From contig NC_092592.1 in the NCBI RefSeq assembly GCF_047663525.1, positions 24,051,001-24,115,000 on the forward strand: a DNA stretch of 64,000 nt, read 5' to 3'. The translations under genes and the position numbers were made by a program. Source of the stretch: Anas platyrhynchos. Its lineage: Eukaryota > Chordata > Aves > Anseriformes > Anatidae. The notes beneath the pieces were generated by a model that saw only the letters and a program-made list of their open reading frames with translations, had not been told where the DNA came from and ran no database searches. Below are positions 24,462 to 38,000 of the stretch, piece after piece (within the stretch, counting starts at the first letter, position 1; the number at the start of each line of letters is the position of its first letter).

Positions 24462-25300
24462 GAGTGGTACCAACCCCACTTGGAGAGTTCTTCTATTGCT
24501 GATGAAGTGATTACTCAAACTTTTATCCTTTATTCAGCTATACAAATGTTGCTGGCAATGCAGGAATACTTGGTCTCCTGAAGGTTCATGCAGCTGAAAT
24601 AGGTTCTACACCTTGGATAACTTAAATTTACATTCTTAAATTGCACACTGAGATTTTTCTCCTTTAATTGATGCAGTTTCTCCTATAATTGAGCCTATGA
24701 GCCATTCCCCTCTGAGCATCAACAAAAGCTTCTGAAAGCTCTGCTTCTAGAAATAAGCCAAGGGAGTAGGTTGCAATTAGAGATGCCTAAATAATCAGGG
24801 GCTTTGGGATCAGTGGCTAAACTGGAATATCAAAGAGCTGTTGGGTTGACTCAAAGTGAAATTCTCTTGATTTGTCTCCTTTTTATATAAGGAAGAGATC
24901 TCCTTACAATTTGGCAGTTTTCAAAACAAATGTCATATAATTGCTAAAATAAAATATTGACTTTCCCATTTTCCCTCCTTGGCCATCATTATGTGCTAAA
25001 TCTGAACTAAATTCCTGAAGGCTACCTGTTTCATCTTCCCAAGGGAAGTATCTTTCAACAAAATATTCAATGTATTATATTTAAGCCCAAATTTAGCTGC
25101 ACAATTCTAGTCAGAAGTAGGTCTTTGAACAGGATGTGTGCTAATCTTTGTCCAAAGGATGATCATTTCAAATATCCTCTAGTGTTCCTACTTGATTGAA
25201 GATTTAGCTAGCTATTTAGCTTGCATACTGAAAGCCTAGCCCCGGGAGGCTCCAATTCTCTTGGACAAGGCTGGCATTTTTGCTCATGGAGTGGATTTTT
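24462..25300. other. Non-coding AT-rich stretch
   Basis: Nothing recognised. Confidence 0.55.
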
Positions 25301-25307
25301 CTGCTCT

Positions 25308-25365
25308 GGTTCCATTGTGCCAGGTGCTGCACAAACACAGGAGAAAGCTGGGCCCTGCCGCAGGA
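25308..25365 (+). repeat. Possible ancient amniote SINE-type repeat fragment
   Basis: The phrase ccattgtgccaggtgctgc, then acaaacacagg and a ggccctgcc segment, resembles the conserved core of an old interspersed repeat (MIR/CORE-SINE-like) that recurs in amniote genomes. The match is from memory of the motif, over about 58 bp only, so the family is uncertain. The surrounding 25,200-25,560 is unusually GC-rich for this part of the window. Confidence 0.35.
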
Positions 25366-25569
25366 GAGGGGATTTCCTCTGCAGGTGTGTGGATGGGTGA
25401 TACTGAGGGATATGAGCTGCCAGGATGCCCAGGAGAAGGGGTGGCAGTGTCCAGGTGCCAAACAGCCGCCAGCTGCTGCTAAAGTGAGAGGTTTGATGGA
25501 AAGGTTCAAAAGGGGGGTGAGGAGGTCCCTGTAACACTGCAAATCCATCTCTCCTTAAGCCTGTGGTAC

Positions 25570-28500
25570 AAAGCAGCAGAGACAAAAATGCCTATTTCAA
25601 ACCTCAACAAGTGAGTGACAAAAGCCAAAAACAGTGTTGCGCTAAGAGCAACACATCTCCCTGGCATCTCCATGTCATTTGTGCCCATCTCTGTAGCAGA
25701 TCAAGCCATCCTGTTGAACAGTGACTTGCCTAAGATGTCATTCAAACAAATCAGATCTCTTTGTGCTTTGAGTTTGCATTGATTCTGGACCTGAGTGACA
25801 TCAGGATCAAGCATATTGAGTCCTCCTCTGGTTTTCTTGCTCTGTCTCAAACAGGTTAAGGTCATACTGATTCACTGGAGTTTCAGTGCCCAGGAATCAG
25901 TCTAGCATCTCCCAGACCTCATGGGGTGGCTCAGCCATATTCAGTACCTTGTGGGAGTTGCACAGCCCTCGGTCCCCAACTCTCACATCCATGACATCCT
26001 TGTAACAGTCTCAGCCCACTAGCTGCGTGCTTCAGAAAGCACTTCTCATGGTGCTTCTAGGGCAACAGAAGTGTGTGAGTTTGTGTATGTAGTCTGTGGT
26101 GAAAATGGTTGCTTTAATCAGAGCTAACTTTAACAGTAAGGCTTTGTGCATTCATTGGTGTTGCTGCCAAATTTGTAAATGGAGTGATTCAATTATTTTT
26201 CTTCTTGTATTGTGATAATGACAGTAAAAGAAGATAATGTGAGAAAACTACACACTTTCTTCAATGCTTAATTGTAGATGTGGAGTATTTGATTTGATGG
26301 ATTCATTAAAATACTTACATTTTTAGCTTTCTTCATTCAGAATGAAGGTTAAAATCACAACTTGAGCTCTCACAGAATTTTAGTTGGGAATACTGTGAAT
26401 TATATTATCACATCAGAATATTTTAGCACTTGAGGAAAAAAAAAGTATGGCTAAAGAAAAAAAATTTTAAACAGATTTTTATATGAAGACCATAAAAGCT
26501 TTGCATGTTTTCTTGTTTGTTTAGATTTATCTTAAAGCTTTAAAACACACTTGATACTTTATGAAAGCCCTTCAGCTGAGGCTTACAAACAATGTTAAAG
26601 AGGATGAATGCTAAGATGCTATATGGAACTGCCGCAAAGCAGTATGGATATTCAAACCAACCCTTAATTCCACTGTTGTTCTTTCTCAAATTCTGGGATC
26701 ATCAGCCCTTAAGTTACCTGCTCACAGTATACCCAGTTGCATGCTAAGCTGCAATCTCCTCTGCCTGCTCTGGTCCTTCTGGGAATGGGAATCTGTCCTG
26801 CATCCACAGTGTTCCTAATCCACTAAACCCAAAACACAGCTTTCTTCAGCTGGGCTCTGCAAACTGTGTAAAATCCTTCCAAGTTTAGGCCTCTGAGCAA
26901 GATGTTTTGAAATCCATGATCTAGACTTGTAAACTTATAATACAGCTCTTATCTCTTGCTAGGCCAGCCTCTAGCTTCACAGGTTCCTAATTCTTATGAA
27001 ATAATAGCCCCCAGGCCTCCATGATAAGAGTTGCACTTCAAATGATCAACAGCCAACCTATTTTTCTTTCTACTTAGTGCTGGGAAACAAAACTCAAGTT
27101 GCACTGTACCAGGAACGCAGGGGAATGTCCAGGCCAAAGATGATACAAGATGCATTCTACTGTGGGCAGCAGAAACAAAATCTGTATTTTTAGACTACAA
27201 TACATTATGACTTCAAAGAAAAAAATGAGATGCCATGAAAGTATTAGCTATAAGGGGAGGGTAGCTTTTTGTTTTCCTGTGTTTAAGGGAGGAAAAAACT
27301 GGCAATCAACTACTATAGTGAACTACTTACCTCAGAAAAAGGTGCAAGAACTACAGTCAAAGGTTAGTGAGATAATATCAACCTCTTTGTAACCACAGTA
27401 GTATCTGGAAACATGTATCCTTCTTCACAGGCAAGACAGATGTCTCTAGCATCATGAAGATCAATCTGATACATCACCACATTTTTCCTTCTAACGAACT
27501 GCAAAACAAAGGTCATTTGGAGACAAGTCTATGGTAATATCCTGTGAGTGCATGAAGTCTCCTGGATGCTTTCTGTCCTACTCAACAAAAAAGCACTTTT
27601 TTCATGCCTCTGGCTGTGGAAGAGAGACAAGAAATCCCAAAGGAGCCTGCAGAATATGTTCACCCAACTTAACCATTAATGAGCTGATGCTATATGGAAA
27701 TATGTCCATGTTGCCAAACAACTGCATCAGGTTTTATTTAATTTGTGGCTTAGCTTTGGTAACACAATAATTAAAATGCACCATCCTCATTAGAAGAAAG
27801 GAAAGGTTTGTTGTACAAAAGACTAATTAGATTACTTCTACTCTCAACATCAAGAGCTTTTGAAATCAAACCAATAAGTATGTATAATTCATGAAAGGCT
27901 TGTTTTTCTTCAACATGTAATTACCAATCCAGAAAACAGCCACAAAATGGATAGTGATTTACTTTTGGGGAGTGTGTAGCTCCTCCTTTGTGAATTGAAG
28001 GAGTAAATTAGGCCTGATCAGTTCAAATAAATAAGGATAGCATCACAGGTAGGAATCTAGACCACTCTCTCTCCACAAAACAGGAGGCTGTATTCTTCAA
28101 CCCTATCGATATGCTTGCTGGTGCTCTCTCTACCACTCCTGTTGAAAGCCAGTGTTGGTGCATGTCCCATGTGGTGCCTGCAGAATGTACTGCAGAGCTT
28201 TATTAAAAGGATGATTTCTGTCCTCTTGGGCTGCAAATTGCCAGTTCCTCTGGGATGTGAGATATATAAGCCCCTTTCTATCCAGTCTGTTCCTACCATA
28301 GTGATCAGACACAGCATTGATGTTTCTACCAGCACTCTGTAAACAGCCCACACAGTACAGGCCTACTTAGCTTAAAATAAATAAAAATAGAAGAAACATG
28401 TAATTGAGATGTATCATTAGGGGGAAAAAAAATCAACCTCTAGAGCTATTACCTTAAACTGATTTCTGTTGAGACAGTGGAAGATTTCCATCCTTATTTT

Positions 28501-30237
28501 AATTGCATAATTATAAAATTTGACTCAACTATTGTGTTTTATGGCAGCTCAATCTGACAAGGCTAATGAAGATGGTGCTCAGTGATCAGAGACACAAATC
28601 ACATGGAGGATGTCTATTCAGTTGTGTAACTTCATGGCAGTTTTGCCTTCTGGGAATGAAATGTAGAAGTCTTAGTGATGCCAAAACTAGTGATACATTA
28701 TCTGATGACCAAAAGAAGACTGAAGAAGCTCTGGGCAGATTTAATGCAGCTACAATGCTTTAAGGCGATTGATTTGTCAGTCTACGTTAGCAGAGGATTT
28801 AATCCTCTGTGTTCAGATGACATCACACTGGAAAGGCATTTCCAAATGAAAGTGCTTTTTCTCCCTCTCCTCTCCACCCACTCTTCAATGGTAAAAAGAA
28901 TGGAATAACAATGTTAGCTAGCATTTTTCTGCTTTTTATTTTTTTTATCCCCAAATTTCAAGATATGTGAAAACTGCCTCTTCACTGGCCCTGTGATACA
29001 CAGCTTAGGTACTTGTCCAGGCTTTTGCCTGGCTGGAAAACATGCTACTGTTGAAAAGCTCCTGCCCTTTCTATGTCTTTCCTGTCCAGTGGTGCAATAA
29101 ACACTAGTTGGGATTGGGCTGTTGGTGTTGTAGTTTCACTGCTACAATACTATGGGTTTGGAGACTCCTTAAATCAGAGGCAAAAATAAGACAATGAAAA
29201 GTTAACTTTTTCAGATGGATGCAGTATGCTGTACAGCTTCTCAAATCTGGCCCTCTCTCTGAAGATCCAGGCAGAGCCCTATAGGCACTGATTTGTGCTC
29301 AGGTCCATTGCACTAGAAGAAGAAAAGGGTAGGATGCTGTGGATAAGTAATCATGTTTTCTGCTGCAGTGGAGAAAAGATGTCAGAATTATTACAAATGC
29401 AATTACTAAATGGTTAAGTGCAAAGTGGCTCTGTTGTTGCCCTGAACTCTAAGGAGGAAAAACTCTCTGCTGTTGGTTTGCTCATTGTATGTCCTAGTTA
29501 TGCAGGCGTGTGCTAGGGGGTCGGGATTTGAGCCAGCATTTGGCAACTCCAGAAATCAAAGACTTAGCACTTCAACTCATTTGCAAGTACCATATAATGA
29601 GCTTTGAGAATTCCTCTTTAGTCTGAGATGCTCTCATAAGGAGTTCTGTAGTCCACGTATATTAAGGCAGCATAAATGACAGATGAGTCAAAGCCTTATT
29701 CAGTCTTTTCTCTTCTAAACCTGAAGAACAGTCTGACTTGACTGCCTGTGCTCTCCTGAAATTAATTACAGTTTTACTTTCACTACCTCAAGTTTGAGTG
29801 AAACTTTGTTTCTTATTCATCACAGCAGTGATCAAAATTGTCTTAAACAATATTGATCAGCAAGTTCAGCACTTTCTGGGTTCCAGAAGAAACCTTGTAG
29901 TTGGATTTGGGTTTTCCCCTTTCTATTTTCATATTTGAGGAAGATTTCAAATCTTGAGGCTGGCAGAAAACTCCATATAGAACTGGGATTCACCTTTGTG
30001 GAGATGGGAGATGTGTCCAGAGAGCTAAAGACAACAGAACCAAGCCAGATCATAACTGAGGTGTGATTCAAGGCTCTCTGTGTGAGCCTACAAACTGCAT
30101 AGACCAGACGCTGGTATGGTTTTGTTCTCACGGGCCACATTTTGAAACTTTTAAAAATTTGAGATGCGTTTCAGACATCAGTTTTTAAGAGCACATGATA
30201 TGACTTCCAATGTAGTCATCAGGAGCTTCAAATCATG
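25570..30237. other. Non-coding stretch, nothing recognised
   Basis: Mostly AT-rich DNA. Short open frames near 28,057-28,353 (both strands) and 29,832-30,140 show no domain features. Confidence 0.6.
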
Positions 30238-31073
30238 ATGTGTATCTGCTGGAGGGTAGAAAGGCCCTGCAGAGGGACCTGGACAGGACTGATCGATGGG
30301 CAGAGGTCAATGAGATGAGGTTCAACATGGCAAAGTGCTGGGTCCCACACTTTGGCCACAACAACCCCATGCACCACTACAGGCTTGGAGTAGCTGGAAA
30401 GCTGTGCAGAGGAAAAAGATCTGGGGGTGTTGGTCAATGCTTGTCTGAATTTGAGCTGGCAGTGTGCCCAGATAGCCAAGAAGGCATCTTGGCTTATCAG
30501 GAATAGTGTAGCCAGCAGGACCAGGGAGGTGATCGTCCCCCTGTACTCTGCTTTGGTGAGGTTGCACCTTGAGTACTGTGTTTTGCTTTGGGCTTCTCAC
30601 TATAAGAAGGACATCGAGGCCCTGGAGCATCTCCAGAGAAGGGCTACGAAGCTGGCGAAGGGCCTGGAACACAAGTCCTGTGAGGAGTGGCTGAGGGAAC
30701 TGGGGTTGTTTCCTCTGGAGAAGAGGAGGCTCAGGAGACCTTATGGCTCTCTACAGCTATTTGAAAGGACAGTGTGGGGAGCTGGGGGTCGATCTCTTCT
30801 CATGGATAACTTAGTGATAGGACTAGAGGAAATGGCCTCAAGCTGCGCCAGGGAAGGTTTAGGTTGGAAACAAGGAGATATTTCGTCTCAGAAAGAGCAG
30901 TCAGGCATTGGAACGGGTTGTCCAGGGAAGTGGTGGCATTACTGTCCCTGGTGGTATTCAAGGAAAGGTTGGACCTGTTGTTTAGGGACATAGTTTAGTG
31001 GGTGACGTTGGTAGTTGGGTGATGGTTGGACCAGATAATCTTGGAGGTTTTTTCCAACCTTTATGATTCTATG
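30238..31073 (+). mobile_element. CR1 LINE, 5'-truncated copy of about 0.84 kb with frameshifted ORF2
   Basis: The plus strand carries the last third of CR1 ORF2 plus the 3' UTR. The coding signal changes frame twice. About 30,240-30,420 encodes LLEGRKALQRDLDRTDRW and the NKAKC/LGHNNP-type region. About 30,425-30,750 encodes [51 protein letters not shown], and [15 protein letters not shown]. About 30,840-31,000 encodes [16 protein letters not shown] and [12 protein letters not shown]. The stop lies near 31,000, followed by the 3' UTR phrase ggttggaccagataatcttg and a terminal atgattctatga. Two or more frameshift indels make it non-functional. It is younger than the left-edge fossil and older-looking than the 7.2-kb copy. 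Confidence 0.95.
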
Positions 31074-33099
31074 AAGTGGCCATAAACCAAGCTCATCAGA
31101 GTAACCAGCGGTGATGAGAAAGAACAGTCCTACGGGGAAGTAAGGTGACTCCCTGGGAGTCGAGCTATTTGGTTAGCAGCTATCTTCTGCAGCACAGACA
31201 ACTCACTTCTCCAGTGCTTCAGTTACCTCTGCTCAATGGAGAGGAAATTTCCTTACCAGCAGGATCTGAGCTACCTGGAAAGTAAATGACATGAACTGAC
31301 TCTTATGAGTAATACCCTTCTCTCCTGTGTGATGATGACTAAGGTCTCTGGAGTGGTAACAGTATTTTCTGGCATTGCCTCAAAATCAGGGCCGCAAGTG
31401 TCTGACTTAATATTATAGTCAGAAGCAACGGTGTGACTCTGTACTTAGCTACAGATCCCAAACTTTTCTCTGATTCACACCTTAATATTCCTGTAGATGG
31501 CAGTGGTACATGTTCTGGACACAGGACAACTCCCAAAGATACAAGTTGCCTTCTGGTAAATGGTGGTTATCGTTTTTGCTGTGGTAAGAAACATTTTCTT
31601 GAAGTTATTCTTTGGAACTTACAGCAGATTGTGTGACTGTCTGCCTACTACTAGCAATAAGTGTCCCTTCCTGAAATCCACTATAAGAGGAAAAGGGGGA
31701 GCTCTGATATTGGCAAAGTCCATCTAGAAAGTGGAGAGGATGAACATGAGCAAGCTATTCGGACCAATAAACTCCAGCCTGCTTCTTATGCAATTAGGTA
31801 GCTCACCCCCTAAATAGTCACATAGACAAGTGTCTTTTAATGTCCACTTTCTTTAATTAGACTGCATTTGTCTTTAACAATCCACAATCTGAAGTTAATG
31901 TTCATAATGCTAAATACCAGCTGCTTCCTAGTAGCATCTTGGTAAGGACAGATAGGTCAGGGCAGGGGGAAGTATGAGGCTGTTGCTATTACTTCATGTG
32001 TGTATTTGTACATACAGTATTTATTTTAATTTTTATTTTAATTGTTTATCTTATTATGTATATAATTGTACATGCATAGTTTCTGAGGCTATGTTTAGAC
32101 TTCAGTTTGGACAAGTCCTTTTAAAATTTGTGTTGTTCTCTGGGTGGATCTTCCCAAGCAGAGCCAACCACACTTTCAATTAGAGCTTGTCAGTCCTGCC
32201 TGACAATCGCAGCTTTTGTTGAGAGCAGCAAGAATGAATATTGTTGTTTCACCTGCTGTGACTCATGATTTAAAAGAAAATAATTGTTTGAAACACTGAT
32301 TTCTTATATTTAGAAATTAAGTTATTCTGTACCCAAATACCTGGCCAGTTTTAATAATATAACCCTGCTAGTGATCACTTAAAATGAAGTAAGAGGATCC
32401 AATACTTAAACATACTAAAACACCTATTCCTGTGAAAATCTTGCTTTGCTTGATTGCTGTCTACTGCCTTTCATCCTCTTAGCTCCATTACAGTAAGCAG
32501 TATAAAATATACCATTTCCACATGCCCTTTGAAATGCTTCTTGTTGTGCAGGCAGAATCAAGAGCAACACTTGATGTAGGTTATACTGTGAGCTCTGATG
32601 CTGCATAACAAAGGGTAAAACTAGGAAAAGAAGGATTTGAATCCTGACTTATGGTTTCAATGAAAACAGAAAAACGTTGTGGGGGAAAACTTTCCAGAAC
32701 TACAAGCAAGTCCTTTGCAGTATGACATGCTTGAGCTAATGTATAAATGAAGGAGTTTTTCTATTTTTAAAAGGTGCATGGACTTGCATCATCCCATCTC
32801 AAAGGAGACCTAAGTGCCAAATCTGAATGTTTCATTGTGGAATAATGATAGAAAACTATTTGTACATGAACTTGAGATAAAAATCACCAGAGTGGAGTGG
32901 GGAGCTAGGGAATGTACCAAATCTCCAGAGCATAATCTCCTCTAGCAAGAAAGGAAGATGAATCCTGCTAGAGAGAGTAAATATCTCATATTAAGAGAAA
33001 AGGGCAAACTCCAATCAGTGTTCATCTGAATCCCCAAAGCTTCACATAACAAAGAACTTTACTCCATTTAGATTTCATCAAAATCTCTTAACTTCTCAC
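31074..33099. other. Non-coding stretch, nothing recognised
   Basis: AT-rich; no repeat or gene recognised. Confidence 0.55.
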
Positions 33100-33960
33100 C
33101 AGGAAAAATGTGATTTCGATCATCAGCATCCTCGATTAAATTCTGTTTTTGTGCTAGCATATTTGTCATTTTATGAGCTGCTGCTCAGTGCAAAAATAGA
33201 AATATTAATGCATGCTGATGCTTGTATTGGATCTAGCATACAAAGGAGCAGTTCAAGAGATAGAGGCATCTGGCAGACTGCCATTTGGAGATGAGAGAAT
33301 AATAATTCAAATGTGATAAGAAAGTTACAAATACCCTGTGTATGAGAGCAGTAAAATTCTTGTCTGCATTAATACCCTGCTATTTCTGGGTTACTCGGAG
33401 TCCAATGTATATTTTGTGCAATGTTTATGTTCAGTTGAAAAAAGTTTGCTTTTAAACCATAATGTAATTGCCACAGACAGATCAAGGTCCCTGCTGGTGG
33501 GGAGGGACTGAAATAATTTCATCTGTTCTGCTCGGGTTTCAGACTCATCTGATTACTTTGAGGCTTCCATGTAGCTGATGTAACAGTTCAAAACATAGAA
33601 AATGGATGGGATGGGGGCAAGGAGGGTAAAGGTTATTATTAGATAGTTCCTGAATGCGCATTTGTTTCTGCTCTCAGCAATTATAGCAGTCACTGATTCT
33701 TGCTGGGGATTCTGTTTCCCTGGGAGAGGAGGCCGTCAGAGAAACAAACCCATGGCAACTAGTACAGCCTGTCTGCTAAAAACACAAAGCATAATTGTTG
33801 TGACAGTGCTACCTTTATAATGAGTGCCCACTTACATTACTCCTGGAGCTTGGCACTATGTTAACCCTTCTCTGAACGCAAAAACTTTCCAACTGACTGT
33901 TTCCACATACCTGAGCAGCTGGTGAGAGTTATCCTCAGGAAATACAAAACTCATAGTATG
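33100..33960. promoter_or_regulatory. Candidate distal regulatory (conserved non-coding) block
   Basis: Complex, non-repetitive AT-rich sequence dense in homeodomain-type words (ATTAA, TAATT, ATTAATGCATGC near 33,205) and free of slippage or transposon features. This texture is common in conserved vertebrate non-coding elements. It is a judgement from sequence texture only; no alignment was possible. Confidence 0.2.
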
Positions 33961-35205
33961 TGTATTGCTTGTAAGGTAGAGAGTATTTCATAAAATAAAA
34001 AATATTGAATTATTGACTTTAATTCAACCAGTATATATTGTAAACTTTGAGACAATTAAGCATTAGCACTGAGATAGCAGCTAATTTGGAAGCAAGGAAT
34101 GAAGAGAACAGAATACTGTAATTTGCTCCTTTGACTGATATTACAGATTGCTTAACCTTTGTTTTTCTCTCTTCTTCCAGCAGCAGATCTAATCTGCCTA
34201 CCAATGCAAGTACTCACAAATGCACTGCCTCCCCTTCATGAAGCTGCAGCAGTATGCAGCAAAGCCCACCTAAGCTGAGGTCCTCCAGGAGTGCTGCACC
34301 CAGGTGAATCACGTTTGTACAGCCCAGGCAGTAGTGTTAGCAGATGTGGTGCAAAAAGCTGTAAAAGCTGGTAGTGAATGATTCCACAGTTAAAGAACTG
34401 CACATTCTGAGCATCACCCACCTAAGCTCACTTCAGTGGAAAAGAGTGAGCTCTTCTGAGTCTATACAAAATCCTGGCATGTATGCAAATGTGGTATGTC
34501 ACTCTTTGCAGATATGCAGTAGCTCAGAGCACACTGCACAGCACTGCAGTGTCAGTGCAGGGATGACAGAGCATCTTCACCAGCTGCCTTGCAGCTTGAA
34601 CTCTGCTGTTGCCACTCTGCTCTGCTGTGGCAGCTGGGAAGGAGGCAAAGAAAAGGAGGTGGGGGGAGCAAGCAAGAGCTACAGCTAGGAGAAATGACAA
34701 AAGGAAAGATGAGAAGGGGAGATGTAAAGCTGGAAGTGGCCTGCAAGTGTTGGTATTATGCCATAATTAACATTACAGATTCTAATTTAGAGCAAACATG
34801 CCGTCTTAGTGTCATACAAGCCTGTCTATCATCTGTGTATAAATGTTTCCAGAACAAAATTCTCTTGTGGATGAGGTCCCCATTTAGTTTTCAATAAAAA
34901 TATGCATTTGCTTGGAAATATGATTGAGTTAGTTCAAAAGTGATCTGCACCAGCATAAAAAGTTGCACCAGTATACCCTGGGTACTGTAGTTCCTACATG
35001 AATCATACTACAAATCTATCCAGAGGAAACATCTATGACTTGTTTCTGCTTCGTTGCAGAGCTCTCCAGGTTCAGTAACTCATTTCCTCTGGGGAGGAAA
35101 AAGATGAAAGTAGGTAAGTAGGGTAGGAGGGAGAGGAGGGAGAAGAGTAGTCCTTGGAAGGAAGAGGAAAAGAAACTTATCTAAGAAATGCATTCATACT
35201 GAGTC
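33961..35205. other. Non-coding stretch
   Basis: Nothing recognised apart from a G/A-rich segment at about 35,095-35,175. Confidence 0.5.
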
Positions 35206-35223
35206 TTTTTTTTTTTTTTTTTT
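35206..35223 (+). repeat. T18 homopolymer
   Basis: Uninterrupted T18. Confidence 0.95.
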
Positions 35224-36478
35224 ACTAACAAGTATACCAGTAAGAGCATCATAAACTATCTGTAGGTTCAGACAATTAATAGTATATCAACTATAATCTC
35301 TAGTCAAGCTAGATTATATAGGATGTGTTTCTCTGTAAGGCAGGCCTTAGAGTTCCAAAATGTTAAAATGTCTTTCTTCAGTTCATCTCTACCACTGCCT
35401 TTCCCTCCATAGAATAAGATCTTTTGAAGAACTGTCTCTATGGACCAGTGTGTCAGTGTATGCATTGTCTTCATAGATCCTATGCTGTCTGGAGGATTCT
35501 GAAGTAAAATGTGAGTGTTCATCAAAACATCTGCTCAGGTTGTGTCTTGTAGTGGAGGCATAAGTTACAACATGAAGCAGCAAATCTCCACTGAAGTTTC
35601 ATATAGGTCTTGGGGTCAGCATCTGAGCGTGTTCAGAGCCAGCTTGCTTTCATACAGTGTTGAAATGCTAATTAACTCAGTTAACCTAAACTGCAAAAAT
35701 ACAGTTCCTCTACCTATGCAAAATAATCATGTAGATTTTCCTAATTATATAGATGAGCCAGCCCAAGATCTTAGGAGTGTGTGTTCCTGCACTGCAGTCC
35801 CACCTTCCTTTGCTGCTGGAACCATATTGCTTGCTTTCTTGGGCTAGAAATGTTCTGATCACCAGGAGCTGGTTTGTTAGGTGTGGTGCTGAAAATACCG
35901 TGTGAGCCTGTAATGCAATGGTTCAGGTACTAGCTGGGCTGTCTCACCTACTATGTTCAGCATTATATGTATCGTGTGACTTCACACCTAAAATTCCAAG
36001 TTTGTGTAGTAAGCCAATTTGTTCACATGATAAAAACAACCAGAAGTCCTGCTGAAAAACTGGAGAAATACTTTAAGTGCTATTACTCATCCACTCACTC
36101 GACTTGCTCTTGCTGTTGTGTTTGAGTGCAAGTTCTTTACCAAAAGCCTATTTCTACCCCAGGTACATCAGGTAAGCATGAAAGTGGGTTGGAATATTTT
36201 CACCATACAGCCTGCAGCTTTGTGTGAATCAGGCACTTGTCTCTGCATAAACTAAAGGGAGGATCATATACTACAGACATGTATATCCAGATCAGAGCTG
36301 CTGCAGAACCACAGAAGTGCTTCTGGAAAGTTTGCTTTGGTCCTTTTTCTAATGAATAGTACAGTGTAAAATAAAACTAAAAGTCTTTAAAGAGATTGAA
36401 TCCTCATTCTGTTATTTATGTGAATGGAAATACTTGAACCTGACTTCATTTCTAAGGTTGTGTTTCTTGTTTTGTTTT

Positions 36479-36479
<1 letters not shown>
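35224..36479. other. Non-coding stretch
   Basis: Nothing recognised; a 110-codon open frame at 35,515-35,847 has no domain signature. Confidence 0.55.

Positions 36480-36510
<31 letters not shown>
36480..36510 (+). repeat. T31 homopolymer
   Basis: Run of 31 T preceded by TTTTG units. A further T15 lies at 36,858-36,872. Confidence 0.95.
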
Positions 36511-36511
<1 letters not shown>

Positions 36512-37399
36512 AGAACTAAGATGGATATCTACTGATGTCTCTTTCTACAATAAGAAATGCCATTCACTAGATAACATTTTAATGCACTGTATTGCCTTAC
36601 TGACATCGTGATGATAAAGCATGTCCTTTGGAAGCCCAGTGAAGCTCAGTTAGGAGTAATTGTATGAGAAAGTGAAACTTGTGGTAAATGAGTCATTAAG
36701 ATGTTTTTAATCTGTGAACAATATTTGCCTCAAGAACTTTTTTGTGTGTGGATTTATTTGCTGTGGATATGAGTAGGCGGTGGTTTTAAGCTGTTGTCAA
36801 TATATTGTTTAAATTGTTATTTTCTTTCCTTGTGATTTCCTTTTAGTGCATCTGGGATTTTTTTTTTTTTTTGGTTCTGATTTTTTAAGGAAACAAGGCT
36901 TATGCAATCATGTGATCCAGATGTGGTTGTGTATCTGTCTGTCCTGATGTGGCAGCTTTTTAATCTAGTGGCCACTTCTAAGCAAATTTGAGAGCAGCAG
37001 CCATCTCCAACAAGTTACATTCCTACAAATTCAGGAAAATCAAGAGACAGCTACAGGAGAGAGAAGCTTTAGGAGTGGCCCTAATGAGGGGCAGTCCCTC
37101 TTCTCAGCATTTACAGTGAGCACATGAGATTCCACACAAGGAGCTATGTTAAAAGTATCCTTACCCCAGGAAAATCTTTAGTTAGAATTCACACCCAGTT
37201 TGCTACCAGTGAACTCAACTCCCAGATAACACCCATAACAAAGCAGGCTGCATTAGCTCCCTCGTTCACATAACATTGTTTTGTCTTTGTGACCTTGGCC
37301 AAGGGGAAGCTAAATCCAAATGCTGTGTGAGTATTGCTAATACCCTGTGTATTTAGAAATATCTGGATTAGATGTGAAGAAATAATCATAAAAATGATG

Positions 37400-38000
37400 C
37401 ATTTTATGATTCGTTAAGCTTTCAGTTGACACTGTGACATAACAAAAATGGCACAAAAAGCATGTCTAGACCCCTTTATTAATTGCAATCTTTCTGGGAA
37501 ATCTGTTTGGAAAGCAGCCTGTTAGTGCCTTCTCCTCTCTTCCCTTGCAATGGCATGCAGCTTTTTTTTTTTTTTTTTAAACCTCTCCTGAAGTTTAATC
37601 AACAAAAAAGTCATAGGCATTCTAGGTCACAGGCGTTGTGGTGACTAAAACACTTCAGAGTGAATGTTTTTCATAGACCGCAATGCACTTTGCAAACCCT
37701 CCCTTTTTCTTGGATGAACAAAGGTAAAAATACTAATTCCCTTGCTGCACTATGTGCATCAGTTTTCTGTTCACAGGTAATTTGTTGCTTCTCTTTTGCA
37801 TAAATGAAACTGAATGAAATCATCCCTTTGGCACTTTATTGCTGTTTGAATCCTCATTCAGTTGTTTGGCACGTTAACAGTTCTGCAGGAAACTAACTGC
37901 AGTGATCCACTAGCTATTTTATGTTGAGCTATTGGGCTTTATTTTCCTGAGATGTTAAATATATTTTCATGCTATAGTCAAAGAAAATACTTAAAAACAT
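37400..38000. promoter_or_regulatory. Candidate distal regulatory (conserved non-coding) block
   Basis: Low-repeat AT-rich sequence with motifs such as tttattaattgcaat (near 37,475), gcataaatgaaactgaatgaaat (split around 37,800-37,820) and ttaaatatattttcatgc (near 37,955). It is interrupted by T17 at 37,562-37,578. Called from texture only. Confidence 0.18.
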
